Shown one piece after another: positions 1 to 5,743 of a stretch of DNA of 6,720 nucleotides. The stretch lies in contig JAGNOB010000102.1 of the NCBI GenBank assembly GCA_017990305.1, positions 1-6,720 on the forward strand, read 5' to 3'. The stretch is from Leucobacter sp. (GTDB taxonomy: Bacteria > Actinomycetota > Actinomycetes > Actinomycetales > Microbacteriaceae). The position numbers and the translations under genes are program-made. Every line of letters begins with the position of its first letter. The first letter of the stretch is position 1. The notes under the pieces were generated by a model. It did no database searches. It was not told the origin of the DNA and saw only the letters and a list, made by a program, of their open reading frames with translations.

Positions 1-2
1 GT

Positions 3-596
3 GCGCACTCGCTTGAAGCCCCTGACTCGATCTGGGTCATCACGAACAAGCTTCGGCCGCTAGACCCGCAAACGTACACGCCTGACGATCTTGTTTCCCA
101 GAACGTCGTAAACACGAACGGCCAGCCCCTCCGCTCAGTTGCAGCGCTCGCTACCGAGCGCATGGTCGCGGCTGCAGCAGCCGACGGGGTGGAGGTCCAT
201 GTGGTGAGTGCGTTCCGTAGTTACGACATGCAGGTCAAGGTGTATGGAAATTTTGTCGCGAACCAGGGCGAGGCTTACGCTGACACCACTTCCGCTCGTC
301 CGGGGCACTCCGAGCATCAGACGGGGCTCACCGCAGACTTTGCTGGCAACGATGCCTGCACGCTCGACACTTGTTTCGCAGAGACCGATGCGGGAAAGTG
401 GCTTCAAGAGCATGCTGCTGAGTTCGGTTTCACGATGCGCTACCCCGACGGCTACGAGGGCGTGACCGGCTATTTCTACGAGCCGTGGCACTACCGCTAC
501 GTCGGCGAGGAACTCGCGAACGAGCTCCGGCAGCAGGGTATTCTCACGCTCGAGGAATTTTTCGGGCTGCCCGCTGCACCCGACTATGCGCGCTGA
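3..596 (+). CDS. D-alanyl-D-alanine carboxypeptidase, VanY/M15B family (5' end outside window)
   Basis: This is a zinc peptidase that removes the terminal D-alanine from peptidoglycan stem peptides, acting outside the membrane. The frame is open from base 3 with no stop, and the text before the first internal ATG (162) is clearly family sequence (SIWVITNKLRPLDPQTY, the usual entry to the VanY domain), so the gene is cut by the window edge and 162 is not the start. 197 codons are visible. Visible motifs are SAFRSY, then RPGHSEHQTGLTADF with the zinc ligands His (codon 315-317) and Asp (336-338), and finally EPWHYRYVG with the catalytic Glu (480-482) and third zinc ligand His (489-491). Two Cys in CTLDTC could form a disulfide, as expected of an exported enzyme. 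The missing N-terminus probably carries a signal peptide or lipobox, but this cannot be seen. Hand-counted GC in several 60-base blocks here (52-65%) is lower than in the flavoprotein genes downstream. The family call is firm; its role in housekeeping or glycopeptide response is open. Confidence 0.92.
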   Translation, partial: AHSLEAPDSIWVITNKLRPLDPQTYTPDDLVSQNVVNTNGQPLRSVAALATERMVAAAAADGVEVHVVSAFRSYDMQVKVYGNFVANQGEAYADTTSARPGHSEHQTGLTADFAGNDACTLDTCFAETDAGKWLQEHAAEFGFTMRYPDGYEGVTGYFYEPWHYRYVGEELANELRQQGILTLEEFFGLPAAPDYAR

Positions 597-669
597 GCGC
601 CGAGCGCCAGGCCCGATGAGCATGCACGGTCACGCACTGCACGCCTGAATGTCGCACATCTCGTGCGGG

Positions 670-675
670 TACGTT
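670..675 (+). promoter_or_regulatory. weak candidate -10 box (TACGTT) upstream of the CEO-synthase-like gene
   Basis: TACGTT fits the TAnnnT pattern and would start transcription near base 682, leaving a leader of about 33 bases before the ATG at 715. No good -35 hexamer is visible at the right distance. A GGGCC/GGCCC hairpin (685-701) would lie in the leader. The only basis is pattern match, so confidence is low. Confidence 0.2.
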
Positions 676-714
676 GACGGGAGAGGGGCCACGGCGGCCC
701 TGCGAACGGACGTC

Positions 715-1908
715 ATGAACGCGCAGCACGATCAACCTTCCCCCGCACTCTCACCGCTCGGGGCAACTCTCGGCTTAATCGGCAGCTCACTCAAGCCAGA
801 CGAGCACCGTGTTCCCATTCACCCGGATCACTTCGAGCGGATCCCACCGGAACTCCGCGCCAGGATCACCGTCGAGAGCGGGTACGGGCTCCGTTTCGGC
901 GTGACCGATGAAGAGCTCGCCGCGCAGTTCTCGCGGGTCGCGAGCAGGGAGGAGGCACTCACCTCGTCTGACATTGTGCTCATCCCGAAGCCGCAGCACG
1001 CGGATCTCCGCGCCATGCGCGCGGGCCAGACGCTCTGGGGGTGGCCGCACTGCGTGCAAGACGCAGAGCTCACGCAGCTCGCAATCGACAGGCAGCTCAC
1101 GCTTATCGCTTTCGAACAGATGAACCACTGGCACGAGGACGGGTCGTTCAACCTGCACGTGTTCCACACGAACAATGAGCTCGCGGGTTACTGTTCAGTC
1201 TTCCACGCGCTGCAACTCCAGGGCGTGACAGGCAACTATGGGCGACGGCTGAGCGCCACCGTGATCGGGTTCGGGGCGACCGCCCGCGGCGCGGTCACGG
1301 CGCTCTCCGCTCACGGTATCTCTGACGTGCGAGTGCTGACGAGCCGCGAGGTTGCAGCGGTCGCCTCGCCGATCCACTCGGTCGAGATGGTGCACGTCGA
1401 CTATTCCGTAGGCCCGCTGATTCGCGAGGTCACCCGCGAATCGGGCACGGTCCCGCTCGCTTCGTTCCTCAGCGAGAGCGACATTGTCGTCAACTGCGTG
1501 CTCCAAGATCCGAACGCACCGGTGACCTACCTCTGCGACGAGGATCTGCGAGAGTTCAGGCAGGGCAGCCTCATCGTCGATGTATCGTGCGACGAGGGTA
1601 TGGGCTTCGCGTGGGCGCGACCGACATCGTTCGCGGAGCCAACGTTCCAGCTCGACCACGGGGTGACCTACTACGCTGTCGACCACAGTCCTTCATACCT
1701 CTGGAACTCGGCAAGTTGGGAGAACAGCGCTGCGCTGCTGCCGTTCCTCGACACGGTGATGGCGGGCCAGGAGGCTTGGGATCGCGATGCGACAATCGCG
1801 AACGCAATTGAGATCCGAGACGGGGTCATCGTGAACCCGGCGATTCTCGACTTCCAGTCGCGGGATCCGCTGTACCCGCACGTGAGCACCGCGAACACGC
1901 CAGACTGA
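715..1908 (+). CDS. N(5)-(carboxyethyl)ornithine synthase-like / alanine dehydrogenase-fold oxidoreductase
   Basis: This is an NAD(P)-dependent enzyme of the alanine dehydrogenase/transhydrogenase fold. It resembles the actinobacterial proteins annotated as N(5)-(carboxyethyl)ornithine synthase, which reductively join pyruvate to ornithine. With the start at 715 it has 397 residues. Residues 18-36 contain EHRVPIHP with Arg32, the counterpart of the substrate-binding Arg of alanine dehydrogenase. VLIPKPQ (Lys92) and GWPHCVQ (His112) match the other pyruvate-site residues. VIGFGATARG (184-192) is the GxGxxxxG dinucleotide loop. VDVSCDEGMGF (288-298) carries the Asp of the family's VDVAIDQGG motif. 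The upstream in-frame ATG at 649 would add 22 residues that look unlike protein-family sequence (SHISCGYVDGRGA), so I prefer 715; neither start has a strong ribosome binding site. As I recall, the lactococcal enzyme is about 313 residues, so this is a longer, divergent subfamily, and the true substrate may differ. The family is confident; the exact reaction is not. Confidence 0.82.
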   Translation: MNAQHDQPSPALSPLGATLGLIGSSLKPDEHRVPIHPDHFERIPPELRARITVESGYGLRFGVTDEELAAQFSRVASREEALTSSDIVLIPKPQHADLRAMRAGQTLWGWPHCVQDAELTQLAIDRQLTLIAFEQMNHWHEDGSFNLHVFHTNNELAGYCSVFHALQLQGVTGNYGRRLSATVIGFGATARGAVTALSAHGISDVRVLTSREVAAVASPIHSVEMVHVDYSVGPLIREVTRESGTVPLASFLSESDIVVNCVLQDPNAPVTYLCDEDLREFRQGSLIVDVSCDEGMGFAWARPTSFAEPTFQLDHGVTYYAVDHSPSYLWNSASWENSAALLPFLDTVMAGQEAWDRDATIANAIEIRDGVIVNPAILDFQSRDPLYPHVSTANTPD

Positions 1909-1943
1909 CCTGGCCCCGCGCCGTGCGCCGTCACCGTTGAGGC

Positions 1944-1949
1944 TATGCT
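1944..1949 (+). promoter_or_regulatory. -10 box (TATGCT) of a leaderless promoter for the acyltransferase gene
   Basis: TATGCT matches the actinobacterial TAnnnT -10 consensus. Its last T is at -7 relative to the G of the GTG start at 1956 (six bases, TTTGCA, lie between), so the predicted transcript would begin at the start codon itself. No convincing -35 element is visible and there is no Shine-Dalgarno sequence, which agrees with a leaderless mRNA. It also supports GTG 1956 as the true start. Confidence 0.6.
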
Positions 1950-1955
1950 TTTGCA

Positions 1956-2636
1956 GTGACTTCAGCTGCAAAGCCGGCCCGCCCCGGCATCGTGTTTTAC
2001 ATCGGTCGGGCGATCCTGAAACCAGTGCTCTGGCTGCTGTACCGACCACACGTCACCGGCCGCGAATCATTCCCGAGGAGCGGCGCCGTGCTGCTCGTGA
2101 GCAATCATTTTTCGATGCTCGACACTGTGCTCATCCCGTCGTTCACACCCCGCAAGGTCCAGTTCCTGGCAAAGGCCTCGCTGTTCTCCAGCCCCATCGG
2201 ACGCTGGTTCTTTACCGGCATCGGTGCCGTCCCAGTACACCGTGGTGCGTCGAGCGCGGCCCAAGCAGCGCTCGACGCCGGACGAGACGTGCTCGCGCAC
2301 GGCAGCGTCTTCGTCGTGTTTCCCGAGGGTAGCCGCTCGCGCGACGGGAGGCTCTACCGCGGTAAGAGCGGGGCCGCGTGGCTCGCTCTCGAGACGGGTG
2401 CCACGGTTGTGCCTGTCGGGATCCTCGGCACAAACCGTGAGCTCCGCGATCCGGTCACAGGCAAACGGCAACCGATCCGTATCCACTTTGGGGCTCCTCT
2501 GATGCTCGACGACCTCGCGGGCCTGCCGGGCGGGCTCGCTCGCCGTGAGGTAACAGAGCGCATGATGACCGCCATTCAGGAGCTGTCAGGTCAGGAACGC
2601 GTCAACACATTCGCAGAAGGCAGCACCGGCGCGTAG
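1956..2636 (+). CDS. 1-acyl-sn-glycerol-3-phosphate acyltransferase family protein (PlsC type)
   Basis: This is a membrane-associated acyltransferase expected to add a fatty acyl chain to lysophosphatidic acid, giving phosphatidic acid, the precursor of membrane phospholipids. It has 226 residues, normal for the short actinobacterial PlsC forms. After a hydrophobic N-terminal segment (about residues 11-30) come the acyltransferase blocks in order: the catalytic HX4D motif as NHFSMLD (His51, Asp56), GAVPVHRG (Arg96), FPEGSRS (122-128) that binds the phosphate of the acceptor, and VVPVGILG (151-158). The start is GTG, chosen because it sits exactly one start-point distance behind a TATGCT -10 box and because the sequence is family-like from there on. 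No Shine-Dalgarno sequence is visible. The TAG stop is part of the -10 box of the next gene. Actinobacteria carry several PlsC paralogues, so the precise acceptor (lysophosphatidate or another lysolipid) is inferred from the family only. Confidence 0.9.
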   Translation: MTSAAKPARPGIVFYIGRAILKPVLWLLYRPHVTGRESFPRSGAVLLVSNHFSMLDTVLIPSFTPRKVQFLAKASLFSSPIGRWFFTGIGAVPVHRGASSAAQAALDAGRDVLAHGSVFVVFPEGSRSRDGRLYRGKSGAAWLALETGATVVPVGILGTNRELRDPVTGKRQPIRIHFGAPLMLDDLAGLPGGLARREVTERMMTAIQELSGQERVNTFAEGSTGA

Positions 2637-2639
2637 CAT
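2634..2639 (+). promoter_or_regulatory. -10 box (TAGCAT) of a leaderless promoter for the FAD dehydrogenase gene
   Basis: TAGCAT fits TAnnnT, and its last T lies at -7 relative to the ATG at 2646 (GGCTGC between), the same geometry as at 1944-1956. Its first three bases are the stop codon of the acyltransferase gene. A weak -35 candidate, TTCGCA (2610-2615), lies 18 bases upstream. No Shine-Dalgarno sequence precedes the ATG. This promoter would let the two flavoprotein genes be transcribed apart from the acyltransferase. Confidence 0.55.
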
Positions 2640-2645
2640 GGCTGC

Positions 2646-4319
2646 ATGGACGCTGATGTCATTGTCGTAGGGGCTGGTCTCTCCGGGCTCGTCGCGGCCC
2701 GCGAGGCCTTTCGCGCAGGGTTGCGCACCATCATCCTCGACCAGGAGGGGCCGCAGGATCTCGGCGGTCAGGCGTGGTGGTCGTTCGGCGGGCTCTTCCT
2801 CGTCGACTCCCCCGAACAGCGCCGGCTCGGCGTGAAAGACTCCTTCGAGCTCGCCTGGCAGGACTGGCAAGGCAGCGCCCAGTGGGATCGTTTCGATGGC
2901 GAGCGGCCAGAGGACGACTGGGCGTCACGCTGGGGTCGGGCGTACGTGGAGTGGGCCGCCGGTGGAAAGCGCGAGTGGCTTCGTGAGCTCGGTATCGAGC
3001 TCACACCGATGGTCGGCTGGGCGGAGCGCGGGGATCTCACCGCGACCGGGCACGGCAACTCGGTACCCCGGTTCCACGTCGCGTGGGGCACCGGTACCGG
3101 CGTCGTCGCACCGTTCATCGCAGCAGCGCACGAGGCCGTTGCGTCCGGACTCACCACGATCAAACACCGGCACCGCGTCGACGAGCTCATCACCGAAGAC
3201 GGCGCGGTTGTTGGAGTTCGCGGCACGCTCCTTGCCCCCGCACACGGTGACCGCGGCGTCCCCTCGAACCGCGAGGCGGCCGGCGACTTCGAATTGCGGG
3301 CGAACGCTGTCATCGTTGCAAGCGGCGGAATCGGCGGCAACCATGACCTCGTTCGCAAGCACTGGCCAGAACGTCTCGGGTCAGCACCGCGCGAAATGGT
3401 CACCGGCGTCCCTGCGTACGTCGATGGTCGCATGATCGACATCACCGCGAGCGCCGGCGCCCGGCTCGTCAATCAGGATCGAATGTGGCACTACACGGAG
3501 GGCATCAAGAACTGGTATCCGGTCTGGCCGGGCCACGCGATTCGAGTGCTCCCAGGCCCGTCGCCGCTCTGGCTCGATGCGCTCGGGCGCAGGCTTCCCG
3601 CGCCGGGGCTGCCAGGCCACGACACGCTCGGTACGCTGAAGTTGCTGCGTACTCTCCCCGGCCTCGAGGGGCACGACCACTCTTGGTTCATCGTGTCAAG
3701 CAGAATAGCCGCGAAGGAGTTCGCGCTGTCAGGGTCAGAGCAGAACCCCGATCTCACCCACCGCGACAAAAAGCTCCTCATGAAGACGCGCCTCGGTAAG
3801 GGGGCGCCTGGCCCCGTGCAGGCATTCATCGATCGCGGGGCCGACTTCGTGACCGCTGACTCCGTCGCCGAGCTTGTCGAGAAAATGAACGCGCTCACCG
3901 ACGAGCCCCTCCTCGACGCGGCTGACGTTGCGGAGGTCGTGCGGGCCAGAGACGCCGAATTCGACAACCCATTTTCAAAAGACGCGCAGGCAATGAGCGT
4001 CCACAACTCGCGACGCTATCTCGGCGACCGCCTTGCCCGCACAACGAAACCGCACAAACTCCTCGATCCGGCTGCCGGCCCGCTCGTCGGCATCAAGCTG
4101 CATGTGCTCACCCGAAAGACTCTCGGCGGCGTGCAGACCGATCTGTCGTCACGCGCGCTCGGGCCAGACGGATCCCCCGTGCCTGGTCTCTTCGCTGTGG
4201 GCGAGGTCGCAGGCTTCGGCGGGGGCGGCGTGCACGGTTACAACGCACTCGAGGGGACATTCCTCGGTGGCTGCTTGTTCTCGGGTCGCGCCGCTGGCCG
4301 CGCGGTTGCCGGGCTCTGA
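2646..4319 (+). CDS. FAD-binding dehydrogenase (Rv0785/COG3573-like, ketosteroid dehydrogenase/fumarate reductase superfamily)
   Basis: This is a predicted flavin-dependent oxidoreductase of 557 residues with unknown substrate. The N-terminus is a Rossmann FAD fold with VVGAGLSGLVAA (GxGxxG at residues 9-14), followed by the acidic ribose-binding end of strand 2 (LDQE, 31-34). GGQAWWSFGGLF (40-51) is typical of this uncharacterised family, as is HVAWGTGTGVV (144-154). ASGGIGGNHD (225-234) is the second conserved flavin-contact block. The C-terminus has the superfamily signature: LGGVQTD (493-499), GLFAVGEVAGFGGGGVHGYNAL in two parts around residues 514-535, and a GG..SGRAAG end that closes on the isoalloxazine. 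No signal peptide or membrane helix is visible, so it should be cytoplasmic. It is followed after 5 bases by an amine oxidase gene, which implies joint expression. Ketosteroid dehydrogenases share the fold, but sequence near the FAD site fits the COG3573 group better, so a steroid substrate should not be assumed. Confidence 0.88.
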   Translation: MDADVIVVGAGLSGLVAAREAFRAGLRTIILDQEGPQDLGGQAWWSFGGLFLVDSPEQRRLGVKDSFELAWQDWQGSAQWDRFDGERPEDDWASRWGRAYVEWAAGGKREWLRELGIELTPMVGWAERGDLTATGHGNSVPRFHVAWGTGTGVVAPFIAAAHEAVASGLTTIKHRHRVDELITEDGAVVGVRGTLLAPAHGDRGVPSNREAAGDFELRANAVIVASGGIGGNHDLVRKHWPERLGSAPREMVTGVPAYVDGRMIDITASAGARLVNQDRMWHYTEGIKNWYPVWPGHAIRVLPGPSPLWLDALGRRLPAPGLPGHDTLGTLKLLRTLPGLEGHDHSWFIVSSRIAAKEFALSGSEQNPDLTHRDKKLLMKTRLGKGAPGPVQAFIDRGADFVTADSVAELVEKMNALTDEPLLDAADVAEVVRARDAEFDNPFSKDAQAMSVHNSRRYLGDRLARTTKPHKLLDPAAGPLVGIKLHVLTRKTLGGVQTDLSSRALGPDGSPVPGLFAVGEVAGFGGGGVHGYNALEGTFLGGCLFSGRAAGRAVAGL

Positions 4320-4321
4320 GG
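4318..4321 (+). promoter_or_regulatory. short ribosome binding site (GAGG) overlapping the upstream stop codon
   Basis: GAGG shares its first two bases with the TGA stop of the FAD dehydrogenase and sits only three bases before the ATG at 4325. The spacing is short for an independent site. This suggests that ribosomes ending the upstream gene re-initiate on the amine oxidase gene (translational coupling). Confidence 0.4.
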
Positions 4322-4324
4322 CAG

Positions 4325-5743
4325 ATGGAACACTTCGATACCCTCATCGTTGGCGCAGGCGTTTCTGGGCTCACTGCGGCTCGACTGCTCGCACGTGCAG
4401 GTCACAGTGTTGCGGTACTCGAGGCGCGCGACCGGATCGGGGGCCGACTGCACACCGAGCGGGCAGGCGGGCGCATCACGGACCTCGGCGGCTCTTGGAT
4501 CCACGGCATCACCGGCAGCGCAGTGCACGCCGCTGCAACCGCGTTCCGTATGCGCATGGTCGAGTTCACCGTCGGCGGTTACCAGGCGGGCGGGCGTCCG
4601 ATTGCCTACTACGGACCCGATGCAGCACGCCTCACCGATGCGGAACGAGCTGCGTTCATCGCTGATGTCGACGCGGTGGATCAGCGCCTGGCCACCGTCA
4701 TTGCCGGACTGCCCGCAGGCCATTCGTATGAGACGGCTGCCACGATGGCCGTGACGGCACAGACCGCAGACCGAGCATGGGACCGTGAACGTGCCGCGCG
4801 CGTCACCGAGTACCTCCGCCACCGCTCAGAGGAGCAGTACGGCGCCGACGCCGCACTGCTCGACGCGCACGGACTCGACGATGACTCGATCGATGGTGAC
4901 GAGGTCGTGTTTCCCGACGGGTACGACGCGCTCGCGACCGGGTTGGCCCGCGGCCTCGACGTGCGGCTGTCGCACATCGTGCGGCACGTCAACTGGGGCG
5001 CTGGGACGGGTGGTCATGGCGCTGAGCTCGACACCTCAGCCGGGAAGTTCCGAGCGGATCGGGTGATCGTGACGGTGCCTGTCGGCGTGCTCCACTCGAC
5101 GTCGTTCGTTCTCGATCCACCGCTTCCTGAGCCCGTCAGGGGCGCACTCGCTGGACTCACGATGAATGCGTTCGAAAAGGTCTTCCTGCACTTTGACGAG
5201 CAGTTCTGGGATCGTGATGTCTACGCGATCCGCCGTCAGGGCGACGCGGCGCGCTGGTGGCATTCCTGGTACGACCTCACCCGGCTACACGGGGAGCCGA
5301 CGCTGCTCACCTTCGCGGCGGGAGACTGCGCCATCGAGACACGATCGTGGAGCGACGAGAAGATCACCGCATCCGTGATGGTCGGCCTGCGCGAGCTGTA
5401 CGGGCCAGAGGTCCCCGAGCCACGGCACGTGAGCATCACTCGCTGGCAGGACGACGAGTACTCGCATGGGTCCTACGCGTACATGACCGTGGGCTCCCTG
5501 CCGGAGGATCACGAAAGGGTTGCAACCCCGCTTGGTGGCAGCGGGGCAATACTCGGCGTTGCAGCGAGTGGCCGCTCGGCAACCCTGCACCTTGCGGGCG
5601 AGGCTACCTGGGAGGACGACCCGGCAACAGTGACCGCAGCGCTCTCCTCAGGTCACCGCGCCGCCGAACGCGTCCTCGGCAAAGCCATTCCCGTCGCCGA
5701 GCTCTGGGAGGGCGGGCAGGGTTCTGAGGCGCCGCTCAGCTAG
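4325..5743 (+). CDS. flavin monoamine/polyamine oxidase family protein (FAD-dependent amine oxidase)
   Basis: This predicted FAD enzyme oxidises a primary, secondary or polyamine C-N bond with O2, giving an imine/aldehyde and H2O2. It has 472 residues, the usual family length. The FAD fold starts with LIVGAGVSGLTAARLL (GxGxxG 10-15), then VLEARDRIGGRLHTE (31-45) and LGGSWIHG (54-61), all hallmark amine oxidase blocks. AFEKVFLHFDEQFW (282-295) places Lys285 at the conserved flavin-N5 lysine (Lys661 in LSD1, Lys300 in maize polyamine oxidase). RWQDDEYSHGSYAYMTVG (373-390) holds the aromatic-cage Tyr region. LHLAGEATWEDDPATVTAAL (421-440) is the C-terminal FAD block; a Thr (435) stands where many monoamine oxidases have the second cage Tyr, as in LSD1. 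No signal peptide is seen, so it should be cytoplasmic. The start at 4325 lies 5 bases after the previous stop. The stop shares the sequence CTAG with the convergent gene. Substrate cannot be told from sequence alone. Confidence 0.9.
   Translation: MEHFDTLIVGAGVSGLTAARLLARAGHSVAVLEARDRIGGRLHTERAGGRITDLGGSWIHGITGSAVHAAATAFRMRMVEFTVGGYQAGGRPIAYYGPDAARLTDAERAAFIADVDAVDQRLATVIAGLPAGHSYETAATMAVTAQTADRAWDRERAARVTEYLRHRSEEQYGADAALLDAHGLDDDSIDGDEVVFPDGYDALATGLARGLDVRLSHIVRHVNWGAGTGGHGAELDTSAGKFRADRVIVTVPVGVLHSTSFVLDPPLPEPVRGALAGLTMNAFEKVFLHFDEQFWDRDVYAIRRQGDAARWWHSWYDLTRLHGEPTLLTFAAGDCAIETRSWSDEKITASVMVGLRELYGPEVPEPRHVSITRWQDDEYSHGSYAYMTVGSLPEDHERVATPLGGSGAILGVAASGRSATLHLAGEATWEDDPATVTAALSSGHRAAERVLGKAIPVAELWEGGQGSEAPLS
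5724..5739. terminator. small hairpin at the convergent gene ends (possible weak bidirectional terminator)
   Basis: CTGAG (5724-5728) and CTCAG (5735-5739) form a 5-bp stem with a GCGCCG loop, ending one base before the shared CTAG. There is no U-tract on either strand. It lies inside the amine oxidase coding sequence. It may be chance in GC-rich DNA, but no better terminator exists between the convergent genes. Confidence 0.15.

Noticed and set aside
1..63. GTG at base 1 as a possible gene start
   Set aside because: That frame stops at 61-63 (TAG), whereas frame 3 is open and already encodes carboxypeptidase domain sequence.
588..608. GCGCT / AGCGC hairpin at the end of the carboxypeptidase gene, considered as a terminator
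   Set aside because: A 5-bp stem with no U-tract in a GCGC-rich stretch is easily explained by chance.
135..623. A 162-codon open frame on the - strand opposite the carboxypeptidase gene
   Set aside because: Its translation resembles no family, and it lies entirely over a gene with complete zinc and catalytic motifs. It is an antisense shadow typical of GC-rich coding DNA.
674..679. TTGACG as a -35 box
   Set aside because: It matches the -35 consensus well, but no TAnnnT hexamer lies 16-19 bases downstream.
649..714. ATG at 649 as the start of the CEO-synthase-like protein
   Set aside because: The extra 22 residues look non-homologous, no ribosome binding site or -10 box is suitably placed, and the conserved domain begins after the ATG at 715. 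It is not fully excluded.
2768..3472. A 234-codon open frame on the - strand inside the FAD dehydrogenase gene
   Set aside because: It is Arg/Ser/Pro-rich with no domain pattern, while the + strand frame carries uninterrupted family motifs across the same bases.
4238..4822. A 194-codon - strand open frame spanning the flavoprotein gene junction
   Set aside because: Low-complexity, family-less translation opposite two well-supported genes and no promoter or ribosome binding site of its own.
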